A stretch of 64,000 nucleotides of DNA, from NCBI RefSeq assembly GCF_910592395.1, contig NC_088310.1:14889501-14953500 (forward strand), in the 5' to 3' direction. The stretch's first letter is position 1. Every line of letters starts with the position of its first letter. The position numbers and the translations under genes were made by a program. This stretch comes from Lineus longissimus (lineage: Eukaryota > Nemertea > Pilidiophora > Heteronemertea > Lineidae). A model generated the notes under the pieces. That model was not told where the DNA came from, did no database searches, and worked only from the letters and a program-made list of their open reading frames with translations. Shown here in pieces: positions 36,371 through 48,805 of the stretch.

Positions 36371-39010
36371 TTAGCTGAGCTGACGAAGTCAGCGTAGCTA
36401 GTCAAGTAGGTATTCGAGTGGTGTCTGTCCTTCCATCCGTCCATGGACAGATTGGGCATTTTGGAACCCTAAGACATAGGCATTTGAAATCTTGCCGTCA
36501 GGAAGAACAGCTGATGATATCCTGCTGACAGAAAATTCAGCCCAATTTGACTGAAAAGGTAGCTCACCAGGGGTCGAAAGGTGTAAATAACCGAAAAAAT
36601 ATTGACGCTTTATTCCAGCAGATAGAAGCTTGAAATAAAGTTGAAGAGGTCTGCATAATATCGAGGTTTTGGTATAAAATTGATTAGTGTTGATTTATGT
36701 CACCAGTTGGCAGTATTGGGCAAGAATGTAAGTTTGCACGTTGCCAGCACTGTTTGAATTTCGTGGTTCGAGGCAAAAAGACAAATCACCCGTTTTGTGT
36801 TTCAACTTCAAGTTTAGCTATCCCTCGACTAGAATATTGGTCGGTGCAAAGCGCAGTTATGTTATAACTGCCCAACGAATCTCTGTGTGGGGTTCAATTA
36901 TAGCTAAAGAATATTGAAATGATGATTTTTAGCCGAGTTTGTCAGAAGTTATTCGATACCCATTCCGTTTGACGACCCGGAAGTTTCAAGAATTCGGCAA
37001 AATGGGGGATAGCCATCCGATTAGGGATTTCAGGCAATTTCGACCCATTGTGCACTCTAAACGCATGTTGATAGCTCAAAATCACCCAGACTCTACTCAT
37101 GGGGTAAATCTCCAGAGATTAATTGCTTTAACTTCGGTAAACATGTCATGAGTGCTGAAATCAACCTTTTAGGCTCACCATAGGGGAATCTATATTCCAT
37201 ACCGCAGTGTCTGTTGTTCCTCGTCTTTATCCTGTTTCAAAACAGTGGCACGTTTCTTTCCATAGGACTAACTTCCAGTGCATTTTTCTCTATATTTGAT
37301 GCAAAACATGTTGAAAGAACCTCATCACGAGATAAACAAAACAATATTTTGTAGAAAGATCCTACAACACAGTTTTTCTGACTTGATTGAATAATATTTC
37401 CTTTCCGAGGGCAGGCAAGCTTGGCAAACTGAAAGATGCTCAGCAATGTCGGGAATTGATTCTCCAGGGTGCGGCTATGAACTTGAAACTTTGTACACCC
37501 CCTAGGTCAGGTGACCTTTGACACTGAATTTTGGTCAGATCTGATTCTTTATTTGGCCACGAGGGGGCCAAAAGTGGAAACCTTAGAAGTGTGATATATC
37601 TTTCTTGTAAGTGACTCGTTTTTAGCTCAGCTGACAAAGTCAGCGGAGCTAGTCAAATAGCTATTCGATTGGTGTCCGTCCTTCCATCCAGCCATGTTGG
37701 GCATTTTGTAACCATAGAACTGCGGCACTTCAAATATTGTTTTGTATGTTAACAGCGCAGGAAAGGATGCTTACAGAAAAGAAAATGTGCGATTCGACTC
37801 ACATTCAGCTCCCCAGGTGGCAAAATGCGTAATTGAATAAACCATTTTTTGCCGCTCTATTCCTGCAGATAAAAGCTTGAAATAAACTTGAAGAGGTCTT
37901 CATGATATAGAAGTTTTCATATAAAATAGATTAGTGTCGATTTATATCACCAGTTGGCGGTAGTGAGCAAAACTGTTGTTTGACCCCGGATGACCCCGCT
38001 TTAAATTTCCCGCCGAGGTTACCTGGCCTGGAGTACTATCGTCAAGAAAATGGCGGTGACATTTTTATTTCTACCGGAGCGATGATTTTGTAAGTGACGA
38101 ATTTTCTTTTTTAAGCCTTTACGGAAACGTATTTTGGTACGAAACTTCACACGTTTATAGAAAAGATCAACGAGAATGTGTTCAAATGCCCTAATAACGA
38201 TGAGTTCAACAGAATTTGGTCAAAACAACCTTCGAATGGAGTCAACTTTCTTTGCGAAATTGAAGCGACGACCTCATTATTTATCGTAATTTATGCAGAT
38301 CTGAGTCCAGCTGATGGGTTGATGTTCTGATTTGTGTTCAAACTATTGGAATCTTCGGAAATTAGTTCTATTAGTTCTACTATTCTGCAGGAGTATATTA
38401 TAGCCATTGATGTTGACAGCTAAAAGCACGAAAACTTTGTTCAGGTTTCTCGTCCAATCACGTGACCTCTCCAACACTCGATAATGCACTCTTTTCGTCC
38501 ACGTTTTAGGCCAATCTTCGGCCTGAACATGAAATCTAATAAGCGCAGTACTTAAATCAGATGTTTCTCTCGCCTTGAAAACATTCCTGGGTAAAATCCA
38601 TTGAGATTAGCCGAGTTAATCCACTTTTTCCGTGACTAAAATCTCTGCCGCTGAATTCTATAAATAGAAACTATTAACATCGCGGCAGTGTGGTTCCCAT
38701 TGTGCGCCCTCCCACTTCACACCATGTCAGGAACTTTTACGGAGAGAGAGGGCGTGCGGTAAGAAGAATGGCCAAAATGACGTCACGTTTTCCTGGCAAT
38801 GTCTCTTGCCAGACGCATTGGGAAAGCATCTTTACAGACAACGTTAGAACTTGAAAACGAATATGTTAATTTGCAAAATTAAAAGCAGATTTCACCACTA
38901 ACCAGCCAAATCGGAATACGACGGCGCTTTCCTCCTGCTAAAAAACCTTGTTCCCGCACTCCTATTTTAATTTATGCCAAGGAATATGATATGATCTGTT
39001 TTCACTTTTT

Positions 39011-39054
39011 GGCTCACCGTAAGGGGAGTCTATATGATAGCGCTGTGTCCGTGT

Positions 39055-39097
<43 letters not shown>

Positions 39098-40432
39098 ATC
39101 CTAACAGTCGCACGTTTCTTAACTGCTAGGGCTATGAACTTGAAACTTTGTACACAGAATGCCCTAGGTCAGCTGACCTCTGACACTGATTTTCGGTCCG
39201 ATCTGATTCTCTGTTTGGCCACCAGGGGGCCAAATGTCGATATCTAAAAAGTGTGATATCTCGCTTATTAGTGACTTGTTTTCGATAAAACTTTTGTTGT
39301 AGGTACTCATAGCAAATATACATTTTATATTATACGGGTTTTTAATTTGACCTTGTTTTCAAGGTCGCAGAGGTCATATGGCGTAAATTGGCCATTAGAG
39401 TGTAAACTATGGCACGTTTCTTAAAAACTAAAGCTATGAACTTGAAACTTGGTACATATAACCCCCTATATCACATAGCCTCTGGTGCTGAATTTTGGTT
39501 CGATCTGATTCCTAACTTTGCCACCTGGGGGCCAAAAGTGGAAATCTAAAAAGTGTGATATCTCGCTTATAAGTGACTTGTTTTCAATAAAATTCTTATG
39601 GTAGGTACTGTTAGGAAGAATACATCACATGTTATACGGGTTTTCAATTTGACCAACTTTTCAAGGTCACAGAAGTCATATGGCGTAAATTGGCTGTTAG
39701 AGTGTAAACTATGGCACGTTTCTTAACCAGTAAAGCTATGAACTTGAAAGTTGCTGCATATAACCCCCTACATCAGATAACGTCTGATGTCGAATTTTGG
39801 CCTGATCTGATTCTTTATTCGGCCACCAGGGGGCCATAACGGAAAAAGGAAGAAGTGCAATATCTTGCTTATTTGAGTGAATTGTTTTCGATAAAATTTT
39901 ATGGCAGGGACTCCTAGCAAGGATACATCACATTTCCTATGATTTTTGGATTTGACCTCCTTTTCTAGGTCACAGAGGTCAAATGGCGTAAATTGACCGT
40001 TCGAGTGTAACTATGGCACGTTTCTTAACTGCTAAAGCTATGAACTTGAAAGTTGGTACATGTAACCCCCTACATCAGATAATCTCTGACACCGAATTTT
40101 GGCCTGATATGATTCTTGATTTGGCCACCAGGGGGTCAAAACTGAAAAAGTAGGACGTGCAATATCTCGCTTATTAATGACTTTTTTCGATGAATTTTTT
40201 ATTGCAGGGACTCTTAGCAATCACACGATATTGATCTTATTGATGTCATAGACAATTATTGGTTGGATCATAAACTTATATATACTGCCCTGTCTTATTA
40301 CTTGACATCAATACACATCTAAAAAAAGTCTTCATGCCTGATTGTGTTCACCGTATTCACCTCTAAACTAAGCATGATCCTGCCTACTAAATGATGTATA
40401 CGGTGAGCACAATGGCCCCTGGCCGTTTCATT
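39011..40432 (+). mobile_element. Complete family A Helentron-like element with CGT microsatellite
   Basis: The best-preserved short copy: 5' GGCTCACCGTAAGGGGAGTC, a pure CGT-repeat tract of about 14 units (39055-39097), four core monomers spaced by about 300 bp, then TACGGTGAGCACAATGGCC, hairpin GGCCCCTGGCC and GTTTCATT. Confidence 0.7.
39055..39097 (+). repeat. CGT trinucleotide microsatellite
   Basis: An uninterrupted CGT tract inside the family A 5' region. Shorter versions stand at the same place in copies at 9760, 21825 and 23755. Confidence 0.9.
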
Positions 40433-40543
40433 TGTAATTAAATGGTATTCATATAATGAGATCAATAGTAGTGTCCGTGTCAGATCCCATCATGGCGGTA
40501 TAAATAATTATTTATACCTCCATGATCACATCGTTCAACTAGT

Positions 40544-40654
40544 TAGCCTGGTACAACTGGCCACCGTCAGACGACGCTGTATTGACGGGACGCTGTATTG
40601 ACGTCCGTCCCGTCAATACAGCGTCGTCTGACGGTGGCCAGTGGTACCAGGCTA
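40544..40654. mobile_element. 111-bp palindromic MITE, 8-9-bp target duplication
   Basis: An almost perfect inverted repeat with tips TAGCCTGGTAC and GTACCAGGCTA. TCAACTAGT flanks it at 40535-40543 and 40655-40663. The central bases contain a second, partial copy of the CTGTATTGACG motif. Size and duplication length suggest a hAT-type foldback. Confidence 0.75.
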
Positions 40655-42600
40655 TCAACTAGTCTTCTCTCCCCAGGTGCCTCACACGGACCTTCACGTC
40701 CCCATACTCAAGACCAACTCTTACAATATCGCCCTCAAAACAACCCTGGAGTCATGAATTCACAGGTGCTCCTGTGAAATCTCAGTTCTAGTTTATTTAT
40801 CAAACTTTATCGAGGGTTATCGAATCGAATGGATGTGTCGATCGTCGGGGCGGATTGATATGTGGTTAGGTTGTGCGTCCAAGGCGATTAGGTCATTCAG
40901 TTAGTTTGAGAAAGATCATGATCATGAAGATGCGTGTTGTGTTATCATAACTGGAAAATAAGTTGAAGTTATTATTAGTACTACGATTCTTACATGAGTA
41001 AAAAGTAGACGTTTTAAGGAACACAATAATGTTACTCCCATAAAAAAACTGTCAATTCTCCTTACCACTCACAGAAGCCAAGCCATTGCTGTTAAGTTAT
41101 GCAGGGGCTTAATCAATTACTTTCACTCCATGTGGGGTGAATAACATTACCTTTTGAACGGCTGGCTGTAGGGGGATGATTGGAACAGCCGGTATACCTG
41201 CTGACCTGCTGAACCGAGGTTAATGTTATTTTCAATCCACGATTGCAGGTCACCTGATTTTCGAGATTTCGCGGGAAATGAAATTGTAAACAAACGCATG
41301 TGTGCAGTTCAAATGTAAACAAAAATGTATTTTTGGTACTTTTGGTTGCTGGACTTGGGTTTTCCCGCAGTTAGGAGCTGGATCAAATTGGTGGTCTATT
41401 GTGCTGTTTTAGTCAGAGGTAGCCCTTGATTATGAAGGGATTTTCAAATTAAGGTGACCATAGTCTTTTATGTGCTCAGCTCACCACAGCTTTCAATACT
41501 TGATGTATCTGAAGAGGCGCGCGGAACCTGACATGGCCTTACCAAGGAGCTGCTAACTTTGCCTTTTTGGCTGAGACATTGCTTCATGTAGGACTAGGAG
41601 GAGCACGCATTTTAAAGTTATAGTAGTGATAGTACAGTTGGTTCGAGCCATTTGGAAGCCGACATGTGAAGGCCTATCTGGGTTCTCCTTCTTCTCCGTA
41701 TAAAAAGGGGCATATTGCTGACTAAGGAACAAGGCATATTGACATTGCCTCATCATCTCTATGGGACCAATTGATATACTTTTATATGCACGCATACATC
41801 ATGCCATTTCAGGGTCCGAGTCTGTGGACAATTGGTTTGATTAATTTGTCTCTTCGATATTGCTCCTTTATTGCATTAGATTTTCATCGCAATTCGATCT
41901 ATTCAAGATATAGCCAATTTGAACCTGTCTGCGCCAAGGATAGATTGGTTCCAGATCAACTCACTATGACTAGGAATACGCAGTAGAGCACAATGTCATG
42001 AAAAACGACCCTTTGTATTGTAAATTCCAATCACCTGCAGGACAGGTCAATTTCTCTCAATAAAATTAATTTTGTTGACTCCTGTAATCTCTACCTTATT
42101 AAAAAAAAAAGAAAGTGGTGCTAGTCCCAAACTGGTAATTTCTATTTATTTTGACCTCTGTTAAATCATGATACCTCTCAATTACAGACAGCATTTTGTA
42201 TCCTTGTGCTCTACAACCCAGCCTGGACATACCACAGTTGTCCATGGAGAAGTCTCATCCTCTCTGACACTTTTTTTCTGTAAAGCTACTGATACAACAT
42301 GCTGAACTAGGGATATCTTCCGTTGCCTCCTGTAATATTTACATACCATGGCTGATTAGTTCAATCATATTTCATCCACCTGGCAGCTCTGCATTGGAAA
42401 TTTTAGTGGTATAACGTGTTCTCTTGACCTTCAAACAGTAGTATAAAGCCGATATTTACTGCTTTATACCCTCAGTCCTATGTTATTAGGTCATCCAGCT
42501 GAGCGCCAGGCCCTTGGGCCTCTTGTTGATATATTTTATGGTTTTATTGTAGGTTCTCCTTGCATGGATACATCACTTTACATATGGCTCCGCATCCTAG

Positions 42601-44961
42601 GCTGAATACCTCGTTTATATCTCTAGCGAAATGGAAAAACTGTATATATTTGCCGAAATATCATGTGTTTTTGCGTTGGCTAAGTTTAAACTTCGTCTTT
42701 AGTAATGAGTAGCAGAAGAGATATAAGCCTTGGGGAATGTAAATAATTCACCGATCCTGAGATTATGGTAATATTGAGTGCAGTACTGATCGAGGTTGCG
42801 GCTGTTTAGCCGCCATGATGACAGATTCTCCCGCTCATATGAATAGTTAATAGCACTGACATGAGCTAGTTAGTTCTATTGGATTTTGATGTGTTTTCTT
42901 GCATTGCAATCGTAATGTTAGATGTATTAAAGCAATAAATATAATGTTGACGACAATGGTACTTTGTGTTAGTTTGTATTTGAGGAAGAATGTGCATCGA
43001 TATGATGAGTAAGGTGGTCCGTGGTGAGCTCACTTTACAAGCAGCTGCTGACTGAATTTAGACTAAACACTGCGGGTATGTCGAAGGTGAATGAATTATT
43101 CTATATTCGTTGAGTGAATAAAGCACAGGTGAACAACAAAATGATGATTCTTTGCAGAGTCCGTCTAAATTTATGCGATAATTATCCGATATAATGGCCG
43201 AAAAATCCGAGAATTCGGCAATGGCGGATTGCCATTAGCGAAATCAAGCCAGAAACTTTCATCACAATAGCGACAATTGTGCGTTCAAAATACCTTTGAA
43301 TGACTCAAAACCACCCAGACTTCACTAATAAGACATACGTCCACTGAAATTAATTGCTGAAGCCTTGGTAAACATGTCATGAGTGCTGAAATTGAGTATT
43401 TTAAAGATCCTTTTCCTTTCCTTGATTGCCCCTGTAGAAATGTACTGAACAGCACATATAGATACACGCGCGGTGTAAATGTACATACGAATGCATACAA
43501 ACCTGCTAAATTATCATCCAAGGTATTGAATCTATATTCTCAATCATATCAATGAATTTCCTTGATCATTAGCACATTATCAGTGTCTGTTGGTCTTATA
43601 TAACTAGGTAAGCAAAATAAAATTTTTTTCTCATTATGTTTTACAGGGATGATGAACAGCTGCCTTTCAATGTTTTCGTTTACCACATCGCAGATGACCG
43701 AGGACCGAGAGAGAAAGAGAAAGAGAAGGAGAGAGGAGCTGAGCAACACTTCTTCAACACTTTCTTTTTCACTGTATTACTTAACTCCAATAGATTAAAT
43801 AAAGAAATCATTATGTTAGTTATAGGTCCAAAAGTCCTGACCTTGCATATACTGGTTTGTTGTCCCTGATGTAAGGTCAATCAATACTTTACCTTTTGGT
43901 CTAGGCTGGACCATATTCACTGGACTAGTTTGTCACAACGTACAACACAAAGGAATGGATGTAAAGACCCAGACTGTTACTGGTTGTCCATGCATGTACT
44001 GGGTTGTGACAGTCCAAGGAACCATCCCAAAATATCCTAACCTTGTCCATCATTCCCTTATCACATCTAAAAATTGTTCATCTGTCAGATCCCTGGAGAC
44101 GAATCTATGCTATACCCTGATGGATCTCGTGCATTTCCGCCGATAGTTGCTTGACTCCCCTTGAAAACCTTAACACTCTTAAATTCTATGTTGTTCCTTA
44201 GGACACCCTTGAATATCCTTAGAATTTAAGACACAAGATTTTCAAAATAATCTCTTTGGATTTTCCCGTTCTATGGTAAAAAATGCCTGACTTTATCTAT
44301 TTTCATCATTTGGGAAAGTTGCATGCAAAAAAACCCTTGAGTGTTGACCCCGTAGCTGTAGGGAGCCATGCTTCAGGCAGATAAAAATTCAATACATAAT
44401 GATCCATATAAACTTGTTTCTGGTCATATGCGGAGTTTCCCCCGCAGTAGGGTGGCCTTATTTGGAGATCCTCGTTTCCAATATTGTTCAATCCTCGGCC
44501 AGCAGTGGCTGTCCACCTGTCCCCTTATTGGCCTATCTGACTGATATGTTAAAAGTATCAGTAGGATGATTAATTCCTTCTCACTAAGGAGATATTAACT
44601 TAAATATCAGGAATATTTGGTAAGTTTTCCAAACCGCATGGTCAATCCACGATCTTTTCCCACTACATAGTTGCATTGGATGGCTATTTATAGCCCTGTG
44701 AGGCAGGTCAGTTATGTTAAAAATAGCACAGCATGGCTCTTCCCATTGTTGAGTTCAACCCACTGTGTTGGTGTGGTCTCATATTATCAGAAACAGATGA
44801 CAGTTGTTTATTTTCACATTATCAGAAATAGATGATAGTTGTTTTTCTGGAAATGGTGAAATCTCATTGTCAAAAATCTTTCCAATTGGGAGCGGACAAT
44901 TTTTTACACAGCTGTTGCTGTAGGCCCTATCTTGGGACCGGTGGTTGATGACTTTACCAAG
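42601..44961. other. SART1 intron 4; no gene recognised
   Basis: Apart from B-type sequence up to about 43400 I see only short unsupported ORFs. A 36-bp imperfect tandem duplication (TATCAGAAAYAGATGAYAGTTG) lies at about 44786-44840. Confidence 0.4.
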
Positions 44962-44965
44962 TTAA

Positions 44966-45799
44966 CTCTTTACATGCGCTAGCCACCGCTGGTCGGCGCA
45001 AAAAACTTACGCTGTTCTCCCAGGAGCCGCCATTACTCGGCTACATTCCAACAGTGCGAAACTCTGGCAAGCCGACTACAAGCTACTCCAAATTTAATGT
45101 ATCATAATTTCTTATTGGCTGGCTCCATGGTGACCCTATTTGAATGGCCAATAAGAGATAAGCTTCTATTTCTATTCAGGTCACTCCGTTCTAATTTAGT
45201 ATTCATGAGGCATGAATATTAACGATGTATTGGCAGGGTTCCCGGAACCAGGAAGTTGACCTCGTCTGCTATTTTAAAATGTTTTTAATCTTTTTTTTTG
45301 ATTGACGTGCTGCATTGTTCGGGACCAGCTGGGTTTATTTATGATGGATTTATTTGATTCGAGCTCCGGATCAGAATTTGAAGGTTTTGCAGATTCAGAT
45401 ATCAATGTTTCGGTAGGAAGTGATGATAGTGACTGGGACTTAGATTTTTATTATAAACATTTTGTGTCGGATGAGGACGATAGCGACAGTGATTTCTCTG
45501 GCTTTACGGCAATTTGTAGAAAAAAATTTCTCTCCAAGTTTGCAGGCCTTGTTCTCAGTTACTTTTCGTTAGAATTCAAAATAAATTACATGAGTTTATG
45601 CGGAATTTAATTCCTAGTTACTCCCCAAAATTTTAGCCCTGTACTATGAACAGCAACGGAGATAATATCACTTATGTAAACACTACCTGAAATATGGCCG
45701 CGTCAGTGACGTGCTCCCGGGAAACTATATCAGAATAATGACGCTGTGTATTCAGGACTTTGACGCTATGACGCACGCGGGTCTAGCGTATGTGAAGAG
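44966..45799 (+). mobile_element. piggyBac-like deletion derivative flanked by TTAA
   Basis: TTAA at 44962-44965 and 45800-45803 flanks inverted ends CTCTTTACATGCGCTAG and the complement of CTCTTCACATACGCTAG. It carries only an N-terminal transposase-like ORF (45341-45610). Confidence 0.75.
45341..45610 (+). CDS. Acidic N-terminal remnant of a piggyBac-type transposase
   Basis: An 89-residue ORF inside the TTAA-bounded element, starting MMDLFDSSSGSEFEGF and rich in Asp/Ser (SDINVSVGSDDSDWD, SDEDDSDSDFSGF), like the disordered acidic start of piggyBac transposases. It ends after CRKKFLSK and further uncharged residues with no DDD catalytic domain. The second Met (45344) is an equally likely start. 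The product, if any, would not be an active transposase. Confidence 0.5.
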   Translation: MMDLFDSSSGSEFEGFADSDINVSVGSDDSDWDLDFYYKHFVSDEDDSDSDFSGFTAICRKKFLSKFAGLVLSYFSLEFKINYMSLCGI

Positions 45800-47209
45800 T
45801 TAAAGAAAGATTTTTAACTCCCTGCCCAAAACCTTATACATTTATCAGATCAGTGACACCATATATAATATAATAAGGCCATACTGAGTGGTGAGAGTGG
45901 TTTGACTTGAGGGGGACCTTATAAAAAAGGTTAATGTGGTTGATACATGTAGACTCAGAATTTTCAGTGGTAATCATTCAGTGATAACAATTTAATTAAT
46001 AATATAGAAAACTAAAACTACCAAAATGAGTGCATGTATGACAAGAAACTATTACTGAAACATTCTATACAATATCACTTCGTGGGGTCATCCTATGGGA
46101 GTCTTCACGCCCACGAAATACCCCTCTGGAGTGGTTTTTAGGTAGCTCCTGTAAAGTACCCCACGGGAGTGACTTATGGCTCCTGTGGATATTTCTCCTG
46201 ACGGGCCCTGGGAGCGGATTGTGGAAACCTTCAAACCACTCTTGATCATAGTACTTCATTTATCATAGCTTTCTTTCACACTGATTGCCATGAGTAAATT
46301 TGATCACCCAATCATCATTGTCTCTTTGTCTCTAGTGATGGTTTTGTCCCTGCATGACATCTGGACATGTCCTGGTAACCTTTTGGAGTTTCTTTTTTGC
46401 ATGAGACTGGACAACCTACCCGCTGGACTTCTCAATACTGAAAACTATCCCCAACCCCCAGTGCATTATAGTAATTTCAGGTGAGATTTTCCCTTGAAAA
46501 GACATGCACAAAGGTGGTTTAAGCATAGTTTAGCCAAAACTAGGTATAACCCTTCGATTAAACCACTGTTCATATGCACAGAGATGGTTTAAGGTAAACT
46601 GTGGGGTAAGTTTAAACCAGGTTTAGATGCCCATATGCACAGAGGTGGTTTAGCTTAAACTCTGGTGTAAATGTGCCCAAATCACCTAGTTTAACTAAAC
46701 CGACTCAGGGGTAGGTTTAAGAGAAGTTTAACTATACAAACCGATGGCATCACAGATATTTTATAGTTCATTCGATGTCACCAGTGGCTGGAACAAAGTT
46801 AAATTCGACTCGCACTACCAATGTATTATACAAAAAAACATATTTATTTTATCAATATCAACTTCACGTTAAATCATACCAACAAAAACTGCACTTATCT
46901 TATGCAGCAGAACCAATAGGGAATCGCAAAATTCCGAAAGTATGGTTTCGATATCAGCTATTATACGATATATGGAAAGTGCTTGAACATGTCAATGAAT
47001 GCTAGTTGTGAAAGAACGAAATTAATTAAGAGTCAGACTTGAACTATTATATGAAAACATGATTGAAACATCATGTTAATGCTATTTCTGACCGGACAAA
47101 ATTATCAAACTTGAATTATTACAGTACAATATATGAAAAAATAATTGAAACATGTCGCTGCAAATTGTGACGTAACAGAATTAATAAAGAGCTCAGACTT
47201 GGACAATTA

Positions 47210-47610
47210 AAGCCGCACTTACACCACCTGAAAATGGACCACCAATCTTGGTTCGGGAACCAATGCCGCACCATCGAAAATCCACCAAGCGCTTACACCA
47301 GCGCTGCAGCTAGTCATAAAATCCGGCTACAGATGGCGCGCAAACAATAAATTGCATGCGCAGAAAGCGCCATTTTGAAAGCGCCGCCTGGAGCCGAACC
47401 ATCTAACTAGCTAATTGCCGATCCATTTGCGCGTACACCACGACAAAGCCGAGCTTTTAACAAGCCGGGCGAATTTGGACCATCAAGCTTGGTGGGACAA
47501 ATTCCCTCGGCAATTTGTATCGGCAATGGATTGCCGAACCAATTTGTCGCGGCAATGTGGTGGTGTAAGTGCAATTGGTCCACCAATATTTCGTGGTGTA
47601 AGCGCAGCTT
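47210..47610. mobile_element. 401-bp MITE, AAGCYGCRCTTACACCAC ends
   Basis: Left end AAGCCGCACTTACACCAC and right end complement AAGCTGCGCTTACACCAC; GGACCACCAAT and TTGGTGG motifs continue inward on both sides. The flanks TTA and ATA do not match exactly. It sits downstream of the Harbinger transposase stop codon. Confidence 0.6.
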
Positions 47611-47769
47611 ATATGAAGAAAATTATTGAAATGTCATGTCAATGCTAATTTTGATGTAACAGAATAAATTAGGAGCTCAGACTATTTTATGAGAAAAATG
47701 ATTGAAATGTCATGTCAATGCTAATTCTGATGTAACAATATTAATTACAAATGTAGGACTCAAGACTAA

Positions 47770-47855
47770 TTGTTCACACAGGGGTAATATATTCATCGAT
47801 CACCTCGACTGTTCACACAGGGGTAATATATTCATTGATTATCTCAACTGTCTGT
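47770..47855 (+). repeat. Two ~48-bp tandem copies
   Basis: TGTTCACACAGGGGTAATAT occurs at 47771 and about 47809, each followed by TTCAT-GATTA/CACCTC-type sequence. Confidence 0.6.
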
Positions 47856-48805
47856 AATCTTTAGTTGCCCTCAAAATGGTCAGCAATTAACCTGGCACGT
47901 ACGCGCACTCCTTGCACATGTTGCACTTGCACAATTTCAGGGTCAATTGGTGGGTCATCATCAGCCAAGTCGTCATCCTGAAAGTCTGGGTCTCCCCTAA
48001 GAACAGATATGTTCTGCAGGATTGCAGTAGCAATTATAACTGCAAAGTTTGTTTCCAGTTTGGGTCTAAGGGTCTAATGGAGACAGGCGAATCTTCGCTT
48101 CCAGCGACCAAACAGTCGTTCAATGAGGGATCGTGTACGTCTCTGGGCCCTATTGTAGTTTCGCTCAGCTGGTGTGACTGGATTGCGGAGTGGTGTCATC
48201 AAATAGGATAGACATGGATACCCTGGATCACCCAACAAATAACCTGAAATCCGAGCTTCTTCAAATTCATTTTTGATCTGACACTCGTCAAAAATTCGTG
48301 AGTCATGTGCACTCCCAGGCCAGCGTGCAACGATGTTGGTGATCAAAGGTTTCGCATCACAGATGACCTGAGTGTTGATTGAATGGTACCCTTTTCGATT
48401 CAGAAAACGCGCGGCATCATCCCCACCAGGTTTGCGATCCGAACATGAGTGCAGTCAATCAGCCCAATGACATTTGGGAACCCATACATATCATAGAATG
48501 CTTGGTGGGTATCACGTGTTGCATTGCGAGTACGTGGCATTCTGATGAAGTCGGCTCTTTTTTGAGCCAAGGCTATGCTCACTCGCTTTACAGCTCTGCT
48601 CACAGTGGTTTGGTGAATATGTATGTGGTCACCAACTGTGATCTGAAATGCACCATTGCCATAAAATCTGAGTGCCGTCAATACTTGCAAATATGGAGGC
48701 AATGCTTGACTACGACCTGTGTCATAACTAATATCATCAGCTACCAAATCAACTATATACACTGCGTTTTCCTATGTGAAACGGAATCTCCTGTGGAATT
48801 CCTCA

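Larger units (their letters stand above)
37624..42527 (+). mobile_element. Family B Helentron-like element inserted at TTTTT|G of family A
   Basis: The 5' end is AGCTCAGCTGACAAAGTCAGC. The 3' end is CCAGCTGAGC with hairpin GGCCCTTGGGCC and CTCTTGTT. It contains a complete family A copy (39011-40432) and a 111-bp palindrome (40544-40654). There is no target duplication at its ends. Confidence 0.6.
37173..42600 (+). mobile_element. Family A element split by a family B insertion
   Basis: The 5' end GGCTCACCATAGGGGAATC is at 37173. Core sequence runs to GTGACTCGTTTTT (37623), is interrupted by 37624-42527, and resumes with GATATATTTTATGG...GGTTCTCCTTGCATGGATAC as expected for family A. The 3' end is lost after about 42600. 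Confidence 0.55.
36371..43400 (+). mobile_element. Family B element (outer) carrying nested A, B and A insertions
   Basis: A family B 5' end (AGCTGAGCTGACGAAGTCAGC, GTCC tract) begins at about 36373. Sequence at 36940-37160 matches 43190-43390 (shared CATGTCATGAGTGCTGAAAT end). I read this as related B-type sequence on both sides of a nested block. The outer right edge is uncertain and the pairing could be two independent copies. Confidence 0.35.

Noticed and set aside
43636-43869. Possible SART1 exon with a charged RGPREKEKEKERG stretch after TTTTACAG
   Set aside because: The sequence does not match the conserved SART1 block expected after QKLG, and the charged stretch comes from a purine-rich simple repeat.
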